Shown here: positions 1-12,696 of the stretch, piece after piece
How the letters are laid out: each line of letters starts with the position of its first letter
Numbering within the stretch: the first letter of the stretch is position 1
Assembly: GCA_030762175.1 (NCBI GenBank)
Contig: CM060831.1
Span: 142,069,001-142,133,000, forward strand
Length of the DNA stretch: 64,000 bases
Direction of reading: 5' to 3'
Origin: Metallyticus violacea
Taxonomy: Eukaryota > Arthropoda > Insecta > Mantodea > Metallyticidae
Made by a program: the position numbers and the translations under genes
The notes under the pieces: model-generated
The model's database searches: none
Told to the model about the DNA's origin: nothing
What the model saw: only the letters and a program-made list of their open reading frames with translations

Positions 1-2210
1 ATATTAGTTATTAGGAACTCCATTTTTGCCAATGGTTACTTTCTTGTCCTTACTTCATTTATATTTTGCTTCTTTTGTTATTGCTGCCATACATGCAGCT
101 ATATCGTGTGTCACTACATTCTAACATGCGACACTATTTAGATATCATCATACTGCGCCGCCATTTTCTCCTTCTTGGTCGAATTTCATTTGTAAAAGTG
201 GAGGCACAGCACACTTTTTCGATGCTAGTTTTCGAAGCATTCACTTCATCTCCAAATAATGTTTCTATTCACTCTTGTATTATTTTAGGTAAGTATCTGT
301 TTCTGGCTGCATATATTAGAGTTTCACCTTATGCCTCTTAACAAATATACAGCTGTTGTGTAAATTTTCTGCATGAACATACCTATTCATTTCTGACTAG
401 TAACGTATTTAACAGTTTGACATCAGTAGCAAATTTTTCTGAAAATTTTTAGAATTGAAAATAATGTTTGTATCTTATCTGCATTTACTGAAGACTCGTT
501 ACATGAAAACCATCTATTAATACTAAGGAAGAATACGGAAACACTATATCAACTATAAGTTTCAGTTGAATTGATTTTGCCCTTAACAATATTAAACGGA
601 GAAATGATGATCATGTTTGCGTGATGTAAAACTTTAATATCTGGTTTCAAAATCGCAAAGGAATACTGCAGATTCAAGTTACCAGTTCTCAAATGTCATT
701 TCCAAACTCTCAGTTTTGTTCGAAAATTCTTACCGATGTTATACAATTTACAGAGAATCTCTGCAGTATATGTAATAGAATCAATTTTTTGAAGGGAAAG
801 TAGAATGAAACAATTTATTTAATTTAAGTGCCCCATAATGTCTGCTCACAAAGTTCGAGTCGCTGCTATGAAGTTGCTCTAAAGGAAACATTTTCTTAGA
901 AGTGTATGTATCTCCTCATAGAGAAAACAAAACAATTTCAAAACGTTGAAACAAGAAGGCTGTGGAATTCTGCATAATATCTATAACGAGTCCTGAAATT
1001 TGTTTCCTATTTCAAAGTAATAACACAAATTTAAGCGCCGCAGGTTTGGCATTGCTAATATAAAACAACAAATGAATAACGGCACAGTCTGTAAAATATA
1101 GGGAAAAATAAGTTTCCATTATGTTTACAGTTAATTTATGGCCGCCACATTGTAATACATTGATATGGAATTGGAGTACATACATCGTACATCAATATGT
1201 CGGCCTAAAAACACGGTGGTTGCTGCAATCCGCGTTAGTAGCTTTCCCATAATGTTGGTACTACTTTTGCCTATTGCGTACACGAGCGGGGACTTGAGAA
1301 TTAGTAATTTTTCTGTGGTGGAAATGCCCTACCCGACTTAAGATTCGGTAGGAGCAACGAAAACACTGATCTCCTAATGCTGAACCTCTTCCTGTCACCT
1401 AGCTCAGATGAACTTGACACCGGCTGGTACGTCATGTTTGACCTCAAGAGCTCGCGGCAGTCAATTCTCCATGCTGCGGGGAACACTTTCCTTTTGTGCG
1501 GATAATGAATTCAGCTCTGCCGCCTTATTTAAACTGCGCATGAAATAGAGAGATGGATAAATCGATCCAACGTTTGACCTTAACAATGCGTACCATGGAA
1601 CAAGTCGATATTTCCTAATGAGGGACACTGTTGCATATTCTGCTCTATTGTTGGCGCAGCCATTAAGTTCATTCCGAACGATTTAACAAAGATCGAAAAT
1701 TCCTCAACAGCTTTCTGCAACTTCCTTTGGCTCTTTGCTACGGCGGCTCCAACAACCGCAACTTGAAAAAGCTCGTCACGTAGAAACTGCGTAAACTAAG
1801 CGAGTTCCTCAGCAAGTTAAATTTGTGAAGGTTATTACAGAGCGCTAGAGCAGGAATGTAGTAAAACAAGTAATACTAGCTGAAGATATACATTTAATTA
1901 AAAAAAAAAAACTTAACTTTCAGGCTTAAAAGTATACGTCTTTCCTTCATTATTATTTTACGTGTTATATTTCCAATTACACTTAGCTGTATGACAACTA
2001 AAACGGAATGTGACTAACATTTAAACATAGTTAATTATAGGCGTAGGATTGATTGTTTGTCTTTCTGTGTTCCAAAATCGTTGTGTTCTGTCCACTTGCA
2101 TTTATTATACACTTTTCACTACCAAAATTGATAGAATACATATACTAACGCTTAAGATCGCTCCAGCATTCCTTGGAATTTGGCTTTTTCCGCTGCCGTT
2201 TAGTTCTTGG

Positions 2211-2489
2211 TTTATTTAAGTACACTCTTTGACATCTCAGGTCATCAGCATCCCATTAATTTCAGGGCGTGAGACGACCGATAAATTTTGCTCAGAGGCC
2301 TCTTTTTACAGGCTTGAGGTTCTTTTGGTGCCGTAAATGTACGACACGGGACCCACGGCTTTACTTCCCTTCCGAAGGAAGCCTTACTTAGGAACTTTAC
2401 GCCCGAAAAAATCCATCAATCCTGGCCGGGTTTGAACCCGCGATCTTGGGTTTAGAAGGCAAGTATGGTTGCCACTACACCACCATGAC
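2211..2489 (-). repeat. tRNA-derived SINE, family A, copy 1
   Basis: Full-length copy read on the minus strand. The tRNA-like head (B-box-like GGTTTGAACCC on the plus strand at about 2430) is followed by a body with a TTTCGGGCGTAAA-like motif, a CCGTGGGTCCCGTGTCGTAC motif and an AATAAAC-rich tail. The same unit occurs at 12400, 15640, 25328, 30578 and 55404, so it is a dispersed family. Confidence 0.85.
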
Positions 2490-2772
2490 GGAACCGTTCG
2501 GTACTGACTGCAGGAAGGCCGCTGTCTGTAAGGGCAAGTTCGATAAATTCGTCCATGCGATGCGCAAACTATATCCCCCATACTCTTTTCATATGACACC
2601 ACCTAGTTTATCGCTTTGCGGGAATAACCAACGGTTAGTACTAACAATAACAACCCCCCCCAGGTCAATCTTAATCGACGTCCTCGGCGATTACAAAAAT
2701 TCTGTTTTCAGGTATACCCCCACTCCTAATGGTTCGATTTCCCTGATATTCAGAAACTATTTTTCATATTTT

Positions 2773-3240
2773 CTTCCAAATCGCCTCACCACTTCTATGC
2801 AAGAATCAGTTTTCACACATATCGATCATTAAAACTGATTCTTTAACACTATATTTATATAGTGACATAACTAACGAAGAACAATTAGCGCAGAAAGTAC
2901 TGAATAATAAACAATGCACAACCACTAGCTGACAAAGCCTCTCTCTACTACCTGCGCATGCAATATACGGCCTTGAAGACTGGCTTCTCCCAGTAGGCAC
3001 TATACCTGGAACAAGACTAGTAGGAACTTTTCTTGCAAATCACCTTACCACTTTTCTGCAAGAAATTATTTTCTCATTTGATTAGTAACCGAGTAACACA
3101 AGAGCTACAACTACTCGCATACAAAGCCTCCCTCAAATTAACTATAAACTGCCACCTGCACATTCATTATAGGTTTTGGCTTTCCTCAGTACGCATCCGC
3201 GCTCTGCCGGCCCTTAACTCAAATAACCGCACTGTAGGAA
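2773..3240. repeat. Imperfect tandem duplication, unit about 260 bp
   Basis: The segment starting at 2773 (CTTCCAAATCGCCTCACCAC) recurs diverged at 3032 (CTTGCAAATCACCTTACCAC). Similarity continues for part of the following 200 bases. There is no coding signal. It may be a decayed transposon piece or a local duplication. Confidence 0.5.
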
Positions 3241-3689
3241 GCTGACTCATTGTCCTTCTCCGTACGACCTCCAGCAAACCTGCGTGTTCCAAATATATTT
3301 TAACGAAATAATTTTTATGGGAGTGCTTCTAGATGGAACTTAAAAAAATGGTATTTTTTGCTGGAGAAAGGGAGAAAACAATCAGCCAATATTTTTGTTT
3401 TATTTTTTTCAATAGAGAGTTACTGAAATGTGAATTTATTTAGGCTCCTGTTAAAATTTTATTTTAATTGTCACATACATATTTACAGAAGGTGTGCTAT
3501 CATCTATAATATAAAAGTTTAGAAATCTCTAATCTTTGTGTCTTTCAAAATTGTTGAGTTTGACAAATATAGAGAATGTCAAAAAAGGTATACACACTTC
3601 AAGCAAAGAAAAAACTGTGTTAACATAAAACTGAATTCACACAAACAGAAAATGACGAGCACTAATCATCTTAGACTTTTACAGTTATA

Positions 3690-4190
3690 ACAGTTACTCA
3701 AATTGTCCACCATCGGCGTCGATACACTCCTGAGTACGTTAAACTACTGATTGAGCAACGTTTGCGAAAGTGTCCTCAGCGGTTGCAAGCACATGCCGTT
3801 TCAATTTCTTCCCGAAGTGCTGCCAGTGTAGCTGGCTTTCTACGGTATATAACATCCTTAAGAGTTCCCCATAGGTAGAAGTCTAACGGAGTTAGATCCG
3901 GAGAACGCGGTGGAAACTCAATCGGACCTCTTCGTCCTATTCAGTGCCTTGGATCCAGTGCGCGGGGCTTGTTGCTGTGCTAAGTCTCCCAGATCTGCCC
4001 TTGTGAACATCGCATACGGTACCACGAGTCTCAAATTTGTCTCGAATGCGTGCAATTGTTACTCGCGTTGGCGGTTCTGTTCTGTAGACACTCTCCATTG
4101 TCTTTGAACTTCAACAACATTCTCGGTTTTCCAATATCACTTCAAAATTGCTTTCCGTTGTTCAAACGATAAGCTTGGTTCCATTTTGTT
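3690..4190 (-). pseudogene. Internally deleted IS630/Tc1-mariner-like transposase
   Basis: On the minus strand, bases 4180-3960 encode the helix-turn-helix start of a common arthropod transposase (MEPSLSFEQRKAILK, then a WKTENVVEVQRQW-like stretch and a DVHKGRSG-like stretch). Bases 3910-3690 encode its end (RSPDLTPLDFYLWGTLKDV, followed by ALREEIETA). The catalytic middle is missing, and stops and frameshifts are present. It is a non-autonomous deletion derivative, not a working gene. Confidence 0.7.
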
Positions 4191-4224
4191 GTAGCAACGC
4201 TAGCATAATGTAATGTGAATCGCG

Positions 4225-4325
4225 TCTGTTTACAGAACATCATACGATAATCTTGACTTCGTTTGTTCATTGTTAGTTTACCTGTCATATGTATGTGAGT
4301 TGTATCTGTTTACAGAACATCATAC
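4225..4325 (+). repeat. Direct repeat next to deleted transposase, 80-bp period
   Basis: The 21-base word ending in CAGAACATCATAC occurs twice, starting near 4225 and 4305, exactly 80 bases apart. It lies just outside the N-terminal end of the deleted transposase. It could be part of a duplicated transposon end. Confidence 0.5.
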
Positions 4326-5639
4326 TACACATTACTGTTGTTGTTTTTCGGTTCAACTTTGAAATATATTAAATAGATATCTACTGTGAAAGTGTGTATA
4401 TATTTTTTGGCGCCCTCGGTATACATGAACATACGCCATTAAAAGGAGAAAACTAGTGGACTTAGAAAAACAGCCATCACATATTCCATGCCACTTAATG
4501 AGCTTTATACCTAATTTGTAATGTTCCTTAGTGTCCGATTTCACATGAACTCGCTCTTGTTTTCTCTTTGACGTATTTCTATGGCACTCTCTCTTGTTTC
4601 GTACCTCAGATATGCTCTTAACCTTCACTTTCTACGTATAGCGTCATACACATTGGCACAATGCACACATTTCCTCTCGGGGTTGTTAACAGAGTATATC
4701 CTATCTGTAATGAAGAAGGCTTAGCAGTCACGAACAGGTTATCTGTAAACTGACCCAATTGTGTGGATAGGTCAGGGACTGTAGACTAACACACTTTCTG
4801 CTTCATGAAGACATTTGCTATACCCGCTCGAGTTACAAGAGATTTATTTATTTGCAAATAAAATTTAAATCTAATACTTTTTTTAAAATTGTCCCCTCAC
4901 ATGCTTCATTTAAGTAGTTTAACTTTTGTTTTCCAAGACACTGAATTGAATAAAATTCCTTCTACTAACCCTGTTCTTCTTTTCTTTTCTTTCTTTATAT
5001 ATAATTTAAAAGACCGCATGGTTTCATGGTATTATCGAGGTGCCCAAATAAGAAAATCCTGGACATTTTATCGAACTCTGGAAACTTAATAGAACTGTGT
5101 TGCTGGCTTTATAGAATGGAATGATATTCTCCTCAACCCCTCTAGAGCCCAGTCATCATGTACCTATTCTTACATAGGTTTATGGAGGCGCAGTATAACG
5201 TGATAGCACTGAATGATTACGTCAGAAAGATGTATTGTGGTTTCTTTTTGTTGGAGAAGAAAAATAAAAAGGTTATTCCCTGCCCCCCTCACATTCTTTC
5301 TTTGTCTTTTTCTTCTGTTCTTCTTCGTCTACCGCAGGTAAAAAGTATTAACTTATCGATTGACAGATTCGATTTCGATTCTCAATAAAGATGTTTTTTT
5401 TCACTACTTTCCCTGGCCTTAAATTAAATTAGATAATTTTAGGCGCCGACGGCCTCCGGGTGCACTAAAGACTTGTAGAATAAATGAATGAGCTAAGCCA
5501 CTTATGTCCCATCCAGGACCAGGGTCTCCGCAAGCGTGGGGCTAATTGATTTCTCATATGGTGAGCTAGTACATATGAGTTATTGTCCCTATGAGCTTGT
5601 TAAGTCTATAATGTTTCTTGTTTTACAAGTTTAACACAA

Positions 5640-5990
5640 TTTAACTAGAAGGTTCAAGTGCCGAGTCTATTAAGTGTTGCTATCACTTTCAATATTGACT
5701 TCGGTTGTGCTCTCCTTTCTATAGCTTGTTCCTAGGCTCTTCCAAGTACTGCGGTTCGTTCTTCGCTGGTCCAGTGTGTCCCGACTGCTTTCCTTGAGTC
5801 TGCCCACGTCGTTCTCGGTCTCTCTCTTCCTCTCCTACCGGCATGTAAATCCCATGTTCTTTGCTTTGCTTTCTTCATTTGCTTCTTTGTAGCATTGCTA
5901 CATGTCCGCCCCATTTCTATTTCAGACTGTTTGCACGCTGAGCCACGTCGTTTAGTCCCGACATACTTCATAGTTCCACAGATGAATATT
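5640..5990 (-). pseudogene. LINE 3' coding fragment
   Basis: Minus-strand reading gives the C-terminal tail of a non-LTR retrotransposon ORF2: an MGRTC..ATKKQMKKAKQRTWDLHAGRRGRERPRTTWADS-type pattern in which GRRGRGRPRTTW is the usual post-RT signature. It lacks the RT core and has stops upstream. It is a 5'-truncated, dead copy. Confidence 0.6.
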
Positions 5991-6059
5991 TTATACTTGA
6001 AGAATATCTCCAATACTTTGCGCTTCATTTTACATTGGTAAATGCTAATATTATTCTCT

Positions 6060-6840
6060 TCCACTTCTGTTAGACTCCAAGTTGTGGAAGCACTTGGAAG
6101 CGAAGGTCATTCAGCTTTGCAGCAACAATCCCAGACATGTATGAATCGTGAAAGAGAACTTTCTTTTTCGCAAGGTGTGGGTGTTTAACTGGTCCAGTAG
6201 TGAAGCTTAATACTTGCCGGTGGTGGTTTTTGCGCTTCTGAAGATAGTCTACGAGCACTGCGCCATGAGAATTTTAGAAAGCCATAGCTATGACTTTTCT
6301 TGCAGGCGGAACCATTTTTGCTTTCTTTGGTGCGCTTTAACCTGTTGCAACCCTCTATTTGGACTGCTCCTTCATCTGTTGTGTAGTGATTCATCCATGT
6401 TTCATCTTCTGTTATGAAACGTCAGAGAATTGCGTTTAAACAGGTCTAAACATTTGCGAAATGTTCATTCGAATGCGTTTTTAATCCATTGTTAATAAAC
6501 GGGGCACTCATCCAACTGAACCCTTTCTCATACCCAAAACTTCGTGTAAAATCTAGTGGACACGGCCTATCGAGATCTTTGCAATGCCAGCGAACTTACG
6601 TATCTTCAATTGTGAATTTTTGTCACAATATTGTCGGCCATAGCAGTCTTGGGATGCCCTGAGCGCTCACCATCTTCAGCAGCCCACCTTTTAAGCGTCG
6701 AAAACGAAGGATCCGTTAATCCGTTAATGTGGAATCTAGCTTCTTTTGTATTTATGTTCAGTTTAAACCATTCAAAACGAAGTACTTAATCACAGCTCGT
6801 ATTTCAATTCTATCCATTTTATAGAAATGTCAACACTAGT
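6060..6840 (-). pseudogene. Mariner (DD34D-type) transposase remnant
   Basis: Minus-strand reading shows the N-terminus near 6830-6770 (homeodomain-like start 'AVIKYFV'), a GDGERSGHPKTA-like linker near 6660, the WM/NHYTTDEG motif near 6390, and the second catalytic region near 6130 (KKVLFHDSYMSGIVAAKL, where the family has an HQDNAP-like motif). The block is broken by frameshifts and deletions, and the second catalytic motif is degraded. It is a dead SETMAR-type mariner copy. Confidence 0.75.
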
Positions 6841-7193
6841 TTGTTTACACGATCGCACAAACAAGGGACTACACTTACGCGTCTGAAACTATACAGCGCG
6901 CCATCTTAAATATGATAATTAACAATTACCATTGTAATTTAGTCATCTTTACGACATCTCTGAGAACTTTTAGAGCTCTACTTGTATTGCATGTTTTGAA
7001 CTGATGGGGCTGTGACCTGTCCAAAAACTGAGCGATTTGCAGGGTAAAAGCCGGGAGAATATTAAAAATGTGAACTTTATAGCAAATCTCTAACTACTTC
7101 TAAATTAACATATGCATTTGATGTAGCAAATACTAAAAAACATCTAAACAGAAGTATTAAAAATGTGTTAATGTTTCAATTTAATTGTTGCAG

Positions 7194-7310
7194 AGATGGG
7201 AAAGGGAAAACGCCAAGTTGCCAGCGCATCTGCAGAGAGCAGTGCCGGAGAAACCTACCAGCCCACTCACAGTAGAGCAATGGAACGCGTTCGCTTGGGA
7301 AGCTACCCAG
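7194..7310 (+). CDS. C2HC zinc-finger protein (ZNF474/ZC2HC1-like), internal exon
   Basis: This 39-codon exon has phase-0 boundaries: acceptor TTGTTGCAG before 7194 and donor CAG|GTAATG at 7311. It reads RWERENAKLPAHLQRAVPEK and on to NAFAWEATQ. That is the linker that follows the last cysteine of one C2HC finger and leads to the next in ZNF474/ZC2HC1 proteins. The preceding finger must lie in an upstream exon, which I did not find. It joins in frame to the exon at 16771. The family is small cytoplasmic/ciliary-associated zinc-binding proteins of poorly known function; the role here is inferred from family only. Confidence 0.85.
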
Positions 7311-8394
7311 GTAATGCCAGAATATTGAACAAAATCTTCAACCCTTCCCGAACCGTCTAGAGGCATTGTGCCGGAAACCTAAGTAGGTTGTATATATCCG
7401 AAAGCTTGTTCGACCTAAGATTCAATTTTCTAATGTTTGCAGCGATAATTATAAAAGAGTGGAGTTGTATATGCTAATTGGAGGGACGGTTTGGATGGAT
7501 TATAATTAATTGATTATTATAATTGATGGGACCTCAGTAATGATCATTTCTTCCTTTGCTCTCCGATGATTTTTCCTCTGATATAAGTTACCTGGGCTAG
7601 CTCTGGTTTCTTTGTTGGACTTGTTAACCGGAGACCATAGAGGAAGAGGTCAAGGAGATTAATAAAGAAAATAATTATATTTGTGATGTTGTGGAATGAA
7701 ACACTGTCATTGACAAAGTCTGTTCCACTTTAAAAAACCACCGTTACTCCTTGGAGAATTTCTTATGTTATTAAAATCACTTTTGCTCCAACTATAAGCT
7801 TCCTAATTATTTCACCAGCACTATTTAATACGCTACGAATCTTCCTACTCAAAGCTGGTCTCTAATAAATTTTAATGTTCGCACTAATACAAAAATACAC
7901 CTCGATACTCCGGTAAACTTAATAAAGGGGTGGTAACTCTCTTGGTATAACTGACGCAACTGACCACTAATATTGATACAGCAACAACTGAGTGCTTGGG
8001 CTGACCAACTCACTCTGAGCCCCAAAGTTATAGGTTTAAATAAACGTTGAAGTCGGTCATTCTTTCCGACGCTATATTTAGTCTTTCAAAATATGACTTT
8101 AGAAAAATGTATAATATTTTATTACATCTCAGAATATCTATTAAATATTGAAATCGCACGATGTCCTTCTCATCTCTCTTATTGGCTGTCATGTCTACGT
8201 GACTCAATACATGTCACACATATACAGTTAGCTCAGGCCTCGAGAGGTTATTGCCTTATCTTTTCATCCCCATACCCAAACTACCGTAACAGAAAACACC
8301 AGACTTTCTCTTTTGTCGACATACTACATGTTACAGCTATATCATATTATATACATGCGTGATATCTACATTACTAAATACTATGATTAGGTTA

Positions 8395-8436
<42 letters not shown>
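8395..8436. repeat. (AT)n microsatellite
   Basis: About 20 uninterrupted AT dinucleotides. Confidence 0.95.
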
Positions 8437-8439
<3 letters not shown>

Positions 8440-9524
8440 CTTGGGTTGGGCCGTAATTTTTACTGAATACCCCCTAGAATAATATAGAAAGAATTGGGAA
8501 AGAACATTTAGATCAAATGCCAAGTAATGGAATTTCCAAAGCATTAAATTATAAACCCAAAGGAAGAGGAAACAGCGAGGTATAAGAAGAGCTGGAGGGG
8601 GGGAAAAGTCCACGTGAACTGAATACTAATACTACGATAACCGTCAGAACTTCATATTAATTAATTTAACAGTTCTTACTGCTGTGCTCAGTGTTGCGAA
8701 TTTAGTTAACCTGAACAAAAAAGCATATTATTTTCTTTCTGGTAAACCACCACAAACCTTATGTTTCAATCTTTTGCAACCAGACAGCGGTCACTTGGCT
8801 TGCGGTTAGCAACAGTGGGCGTCACGTGGCTTTGTCATTGATTCTGATCTCCAGACGAGGAGGTGGTTGAGCATAAGAAGACGCACAGAAAAACAGCCCC
8901 ACCCCCATCTGTCACGTCATACATGATTACCCACACATCAACAGTGCAAGGTGACTTCCGTGCAGAACTACGTAGTTTTAGCTGTCCTTCAAGTGAGTGG
9001 TGGGTTACTGATGCTACTGCTTGAAAAGCAATGATTAAGTTGAATTCTTCATCAGTCAAGTCAGTTACGATAAGTATTTTAAATTCCCTAAAACATTTCT
9101 CAGCGAGTCCTTAGATTTAAGATAATTTTGTATTATAAACACACTCTGAACATCAGTAATACTGTCTTAATTCAGTATATTGTACGATAAAACGGGATTA
9201 CATTAAAGTAAAATAAATAATTACATTGAGCGGCAAATGAGCGAAACAATTTTAAAACATATTTTAAAATAAAAATATGCGTTTAATGAAACGAAGATAT
9301 AAATATTAAATTAGAATTTCTTTAACAATTATTTAACTACATTTAATGATTCAAGGAGTATTTTAAGCACAAATACTACCCTATTGTGGTGCAGAAAAAT
9401 CTTCAAACATGGTCAATCATCACAATAAACAGTTATTTTTAAAAAGTTGGAAATTGACATTTAATAGTACTTCTATGATTCTGTAGCTGTTTGTGTAAAA
9501 TAACCACGGCTTCTAACGAGTGTT

Positions 9525-10430
9525 GCCACCTCTAGCTCTTAATTACAGCAATGGTTCGGTCAGGCATGCTCTGGATAACATCTGCAATCTACTCTGGTGG
9601 TATCAGTTCTCATTCCGCTTGAAGTGCAGCCCAAGATCTGCCAGTGAAGCAGGGTCGAGGACCCTTAGCATGTCCCAGGCATGTTCTATCGGGTTCAGGT
9701 CTGACCATACAATACATTCCACCCCAACCACATCCAGGGACTCAGAAACACAGCGAGCTATGTGTGGACGAGCGACCATGGATAAGGAAAATGTTGTCGC
9801 CTATAACGGATGCAAAAGGCACTACATGATCAGCAAGAATCTCCTCTCAATGTATCGATGTGTCAGTGACTCATTCTCAATGAGCACCACTTCCATTCTT
9901 GCTTCAATGCTATCACTGCCCAAACCAATACTGAACCTTCATTAAAAGGTGTCTTTGAAGAGAAAATGCAGGGTGCGTAACATTCATCTGGCCTTCTTCA
10001 AACTCTCTCCTCCCATCTAATGCCCTCAAACAGCGCTTGCTCTCATCCGTGAAGAGCACATGCTTCATTCCCCCACTGTATTGGTGGGTGCGAGCAAGTT
10101 GCATCTGGTGTTTCTGGTCAGTAATGATCCTTTTGCAGGTCTCCTGGACTGTAAATTCACTTCAGCCTCCTTCTAACTGTCCTTTCACTGATGTTAACAT
10201 GCTCTACTTGTTGAAAATTATTCCTGGCCTCCACCAATGTTGCCTGCCGATCGCAAAGAACTTGCAATAAAAGAATGCGATCGGAGGTGCTCCTCCAGCG
10301 ACCAGAACCTCCTGTTGTAGATACCATCCTCTCTGAACAGTTCTGCGTACAGTGGGATGAGAAGCGCGATGATGTCAGTAATATAACGTAGACTTCGTCC
10401 ATCCTCCACTAATGCCATAGCCCTTGTTGT
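9525..10430 (-). pseudogene. Tc1-like transposase remnant
   Basis: The minus-strand start near 10418 reads MALVEDGRSLRYI, with a GRRRSTS-like GSGRWRSTS hook and VEARNNFQQVEHVNISERTV near 10200-10160 (paired HTH domain). A HVLFTDESKRCLRALDGRRE stretch near 10060-10000 contains the first catalytic Asp. C-terminal sequence runs to about 9530 (the PERTIEWSDLNP-like region around 9710 and 'REILQML' near 9560). Several frame breaks show that it is inactive. Confidence 0.75.
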
Positions 10431-10550
10431 ATCTTCAGCTGTAAGAAGTATTTAAAAATGTTAAAACTGACTTAAGCGTGAATGCTTTAAATTATCACGC
10501 GGCCCAACAATGAACAGCAACAATTTTTGTTGTAAAAATCACAGTAGTAG

Positions 10551-10620
10551 TATTAGTAGTGGTGGTGGTGGTGGTGGTGGCGGTGGCGGTGGCGGTGGCG
10601 GTGGCGCGGGCGGTGGCGCG
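10551..10620. repeat. (GGT)n/(GGTGGC)n microsatellite
   Basis: GTA, GGT and then GGTGGC triplets run from 10541 to about 10620. The poly-Gly and poly-Thr readings are repeat artefacts, not genes. Confidence 0.95.
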
Positions 10621-10825
10621 AGCGGCGGCCTTACGACTGTACATGCTAATACCGTCCTTGTAACAATCGAAATTTACATCATACGTACAAAATATGTGCA
10701 TATACAAACAGATTCATGCTTTAATCACACAATGTCTATGAGTAATTTATATATATATATATATGTATGTATATATAAATGCAAAATAAAAATAAAATAA
10801 CAGTATTAACAATGTAACAAATTAA

Positions 10826-11096
10826 CAGTAATAATAAAAGTAGATAAGGATAAACACTTAGATAAAATCACACTTGAAATTGCTATATTTCGAACTACTG
10901 GAGCTCTTCTATGGCAAAAAAGTAGAAGTAAACACTGGCAAACGTAAGGAGTGTACAGTTCTTGAAGAAACTGAACTGTTTAATGACTTGTCTAGCTTCT
11001 TGCCATAGAAGAAATCCAGTAGTTCGAAATATTGCAATTTCAAGTGTGATTTTATCTAAGTGTTTTATCCTTATCTACTTTTATTATTACTGTTAA
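10826..11096. repeat. Large inverted repeat, Penelope-like element end
   Basis: The left arm 10826-10925 and right arm 11000-11096 are near-perfect reverse complements (for example GTAGTTCGAAATATTGC on the right against its complement on the left). They enclose about 70 bases. The same words (CTTCTATGGCAAGAAG, a TATTTCG core, and CACTTGA followed by GATAAAACACT) occur at 45960-46090 beside a Penelope-like GIY-YIG fragment. The arms are therefore probably two opposed copies of a Penelope-like terminal repeat. Confidence 0.65.
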
Positions 11097-11159
11097 TTTA
11101 TATATATAATAAAACCCTTAACCCTGAGCCCCACATCCGCCCCAACTCCCCTCTCTTCT

Positions 11160-12245
11160 CTGAAACCATGAACTCTCTGTGTACCGTCTTCACTACAAAC
11201 ATTCTCGATTAGTGCGTGTGTCTCTCATGCAACAGCACTTCCAGGCAGGTGTTCAAACTGCTGTTGGAATTTAGAAATTGCGGATATAAATGCTATTTCG
11301 TAAAATTTCCGTTTCCCTGCATTCTGGCAGAATATGCCTCTTCTTCGCACAATGGGCAAATTCTTTCCCAGAGAACATTAACTGTTTTGTTTCCTTTCCA
11401 AGCCCCTAATCTGAGCCATGCGAGACCACTCCTTTCTTCTCTCCCACAGACATTTAAATTAATCCCCCCTCCCCACACCTGAACTATTTGAGCTTGCATT
11501 TCTGCCCATTGAATCTCCGTATTTTGCGTATCTGTATCTCGCAAACGTCTGTTAACCATTTTCCAACTATTGCACGCAATGTCCTCTCCCCTAACCAAAC
11601 ATACTCCAGTCCAATTTTGCCTAAGACCGTTCTTATTTTTAATGCCCATCCCGCATTTTACCTTTCCCTTATTTGCTCCCGTAGACAAACTGCTCGAAGA
11701 AGTGCTTGATCCCCCGTATTATTCTTAACCAGTACTTAATTGTTCTTATTATTAAATTTACACTTTCGTTAAAGATATCAAACACTTTAAGAATCCCATA
11801 ATTTGCTGTACCCCTCCTTACTTGTAGCAACAATTTTAGAAACTACGTTTGTACCTGATTCAGTTCCTCGGTGTTTCCCACTCCCAAATTTTGGCCCCGC
11901 ACATCATAGTTGACTTCACAACCGACCTGTACACCAACTCCATTGTTCTCAGCTGTATTTCTGGTATTTTTACCAAAATATTTAATACCTCTCTACTTTT
12001 AATTATGCACCTGCGTTTTGTGATGCCCATGTGTTTTACCCAGCTTCCGTTCATAGCTAAAGGTGATCCCAAATATGTGATTTTCTTCACATTTTCTAAT
12101 GCCTGATCTGCATACTCCCACCTCTCTTTCCTGCTGTACAGGAACGCCATTTCTTTCATTAAATGCTATTCCCCATTCCTGACAATACTCCTCTAAGCAA
12201 TCTAGTTCCTTTTGCAGACCGTCAGTTATTGTAGATATCAATATT
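11160..12245 (-). pseudogene. LINE ORF2 fragment: end of RT and C-terminal CCHC region
   Basis: On the minus strand, 12241-12000 reads DGLQKELDCLEEYCQEWGIA and 12159-11860 reads a KITYLGSPLAMNGSWVKH stretch; both are typical of the reverse transcriptase thumb in non-LTR elements. Bases 11688-11293 give the tail with ERSGLAWLRLGAWKGNK and a WERICPLC zinc knuckle. Frame breaks separate the blocks. A second copy of this tail lies on the other strand at 17040-17880. Confidence 0.75.
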
Positions 12246-12399
12246 AGATCATCCTCTTAAAGAAAAACTGGTGTGGATATGCCTCCTATATTCGGGGCAG
12301 CAGGTTCTGACACACTCATTTTCTCACACAAACAAATTGAAAAGGAGGGGTGATAGAATACAGCCAGACAACTTGTGCGTTCTTTTTTATTAAAATCGG

Positions 12400-12696
12400 A
12401 CCTGATGGTGTAGTGGTTACTATATTTTTCTTCTAAACCCAAGATCGGCCAGGTTGGATGCATATTTTCGGGCGTAAAAATTCTAAGTATGGCTTCCTTC
12501 GGAAGGGAAGTAAAGCCGTGGGTCCCGTGTCGTACATTTTCGGCACGAAAAAGAACTTCAAGTCTTTAACAAGAGACCCTTGAGCAAAATTTGTCGGCCG
12601 TTTAACGCCCTGAATTGAATGAGACGCTGATGATCTGGGATGTTAAAAGAGCGTCCGTAAATAAACCAAACCAAACCAAATAAAAAAAAAAAAAAA
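12400..12696 (+). repeat. tRNA-derived SINE, family A, copy 2
   Basis: The head has GGTGTAGTGGTTAC (A-box-like). The body contains CGTGGGTCCCGTGTCGTAC, the end reads AATAAACCAAACC, and a 15-base poly(A) tail follows. The head is damaged in its B-box half. Confidence 0.85.

Larger units (their letters stand above)
1..7193. other. Upstream/intronic sequence before first visible zinc-finger exon
   Basis: No host coding exon was recognised here. The exon at 7194 starts in mid-protein, so this stretch is probably intron or 5' flank of the zinc-finger gene. It holds a SINE (2211-2489), an imperfect tandem repeat (2773-3240), an internally deleted transposase (3690-4190), a LINE 3' fragment (5640-5990) and a mariner remnant (6060-6840). 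Stretches 1-2210, 4330-5640 and 6900-7190 are AT-rich with only short random ORFs and nothing I recognise. Confidence 0.6.

Noticed and set aside
8835..9059. A 74-codon minus-strand frame beginning MTDEEFNLIIAF
   Set aside because: Short, no homologous pattern recognised, no partner exons or promoter signal.
10495..10800. Poly-Gly/poly-Thr reading frames of 70-96 codons on both strands
   Set aside because: They come entirely from the (GGT)n/(GGC)n microsatellite and are not genes.
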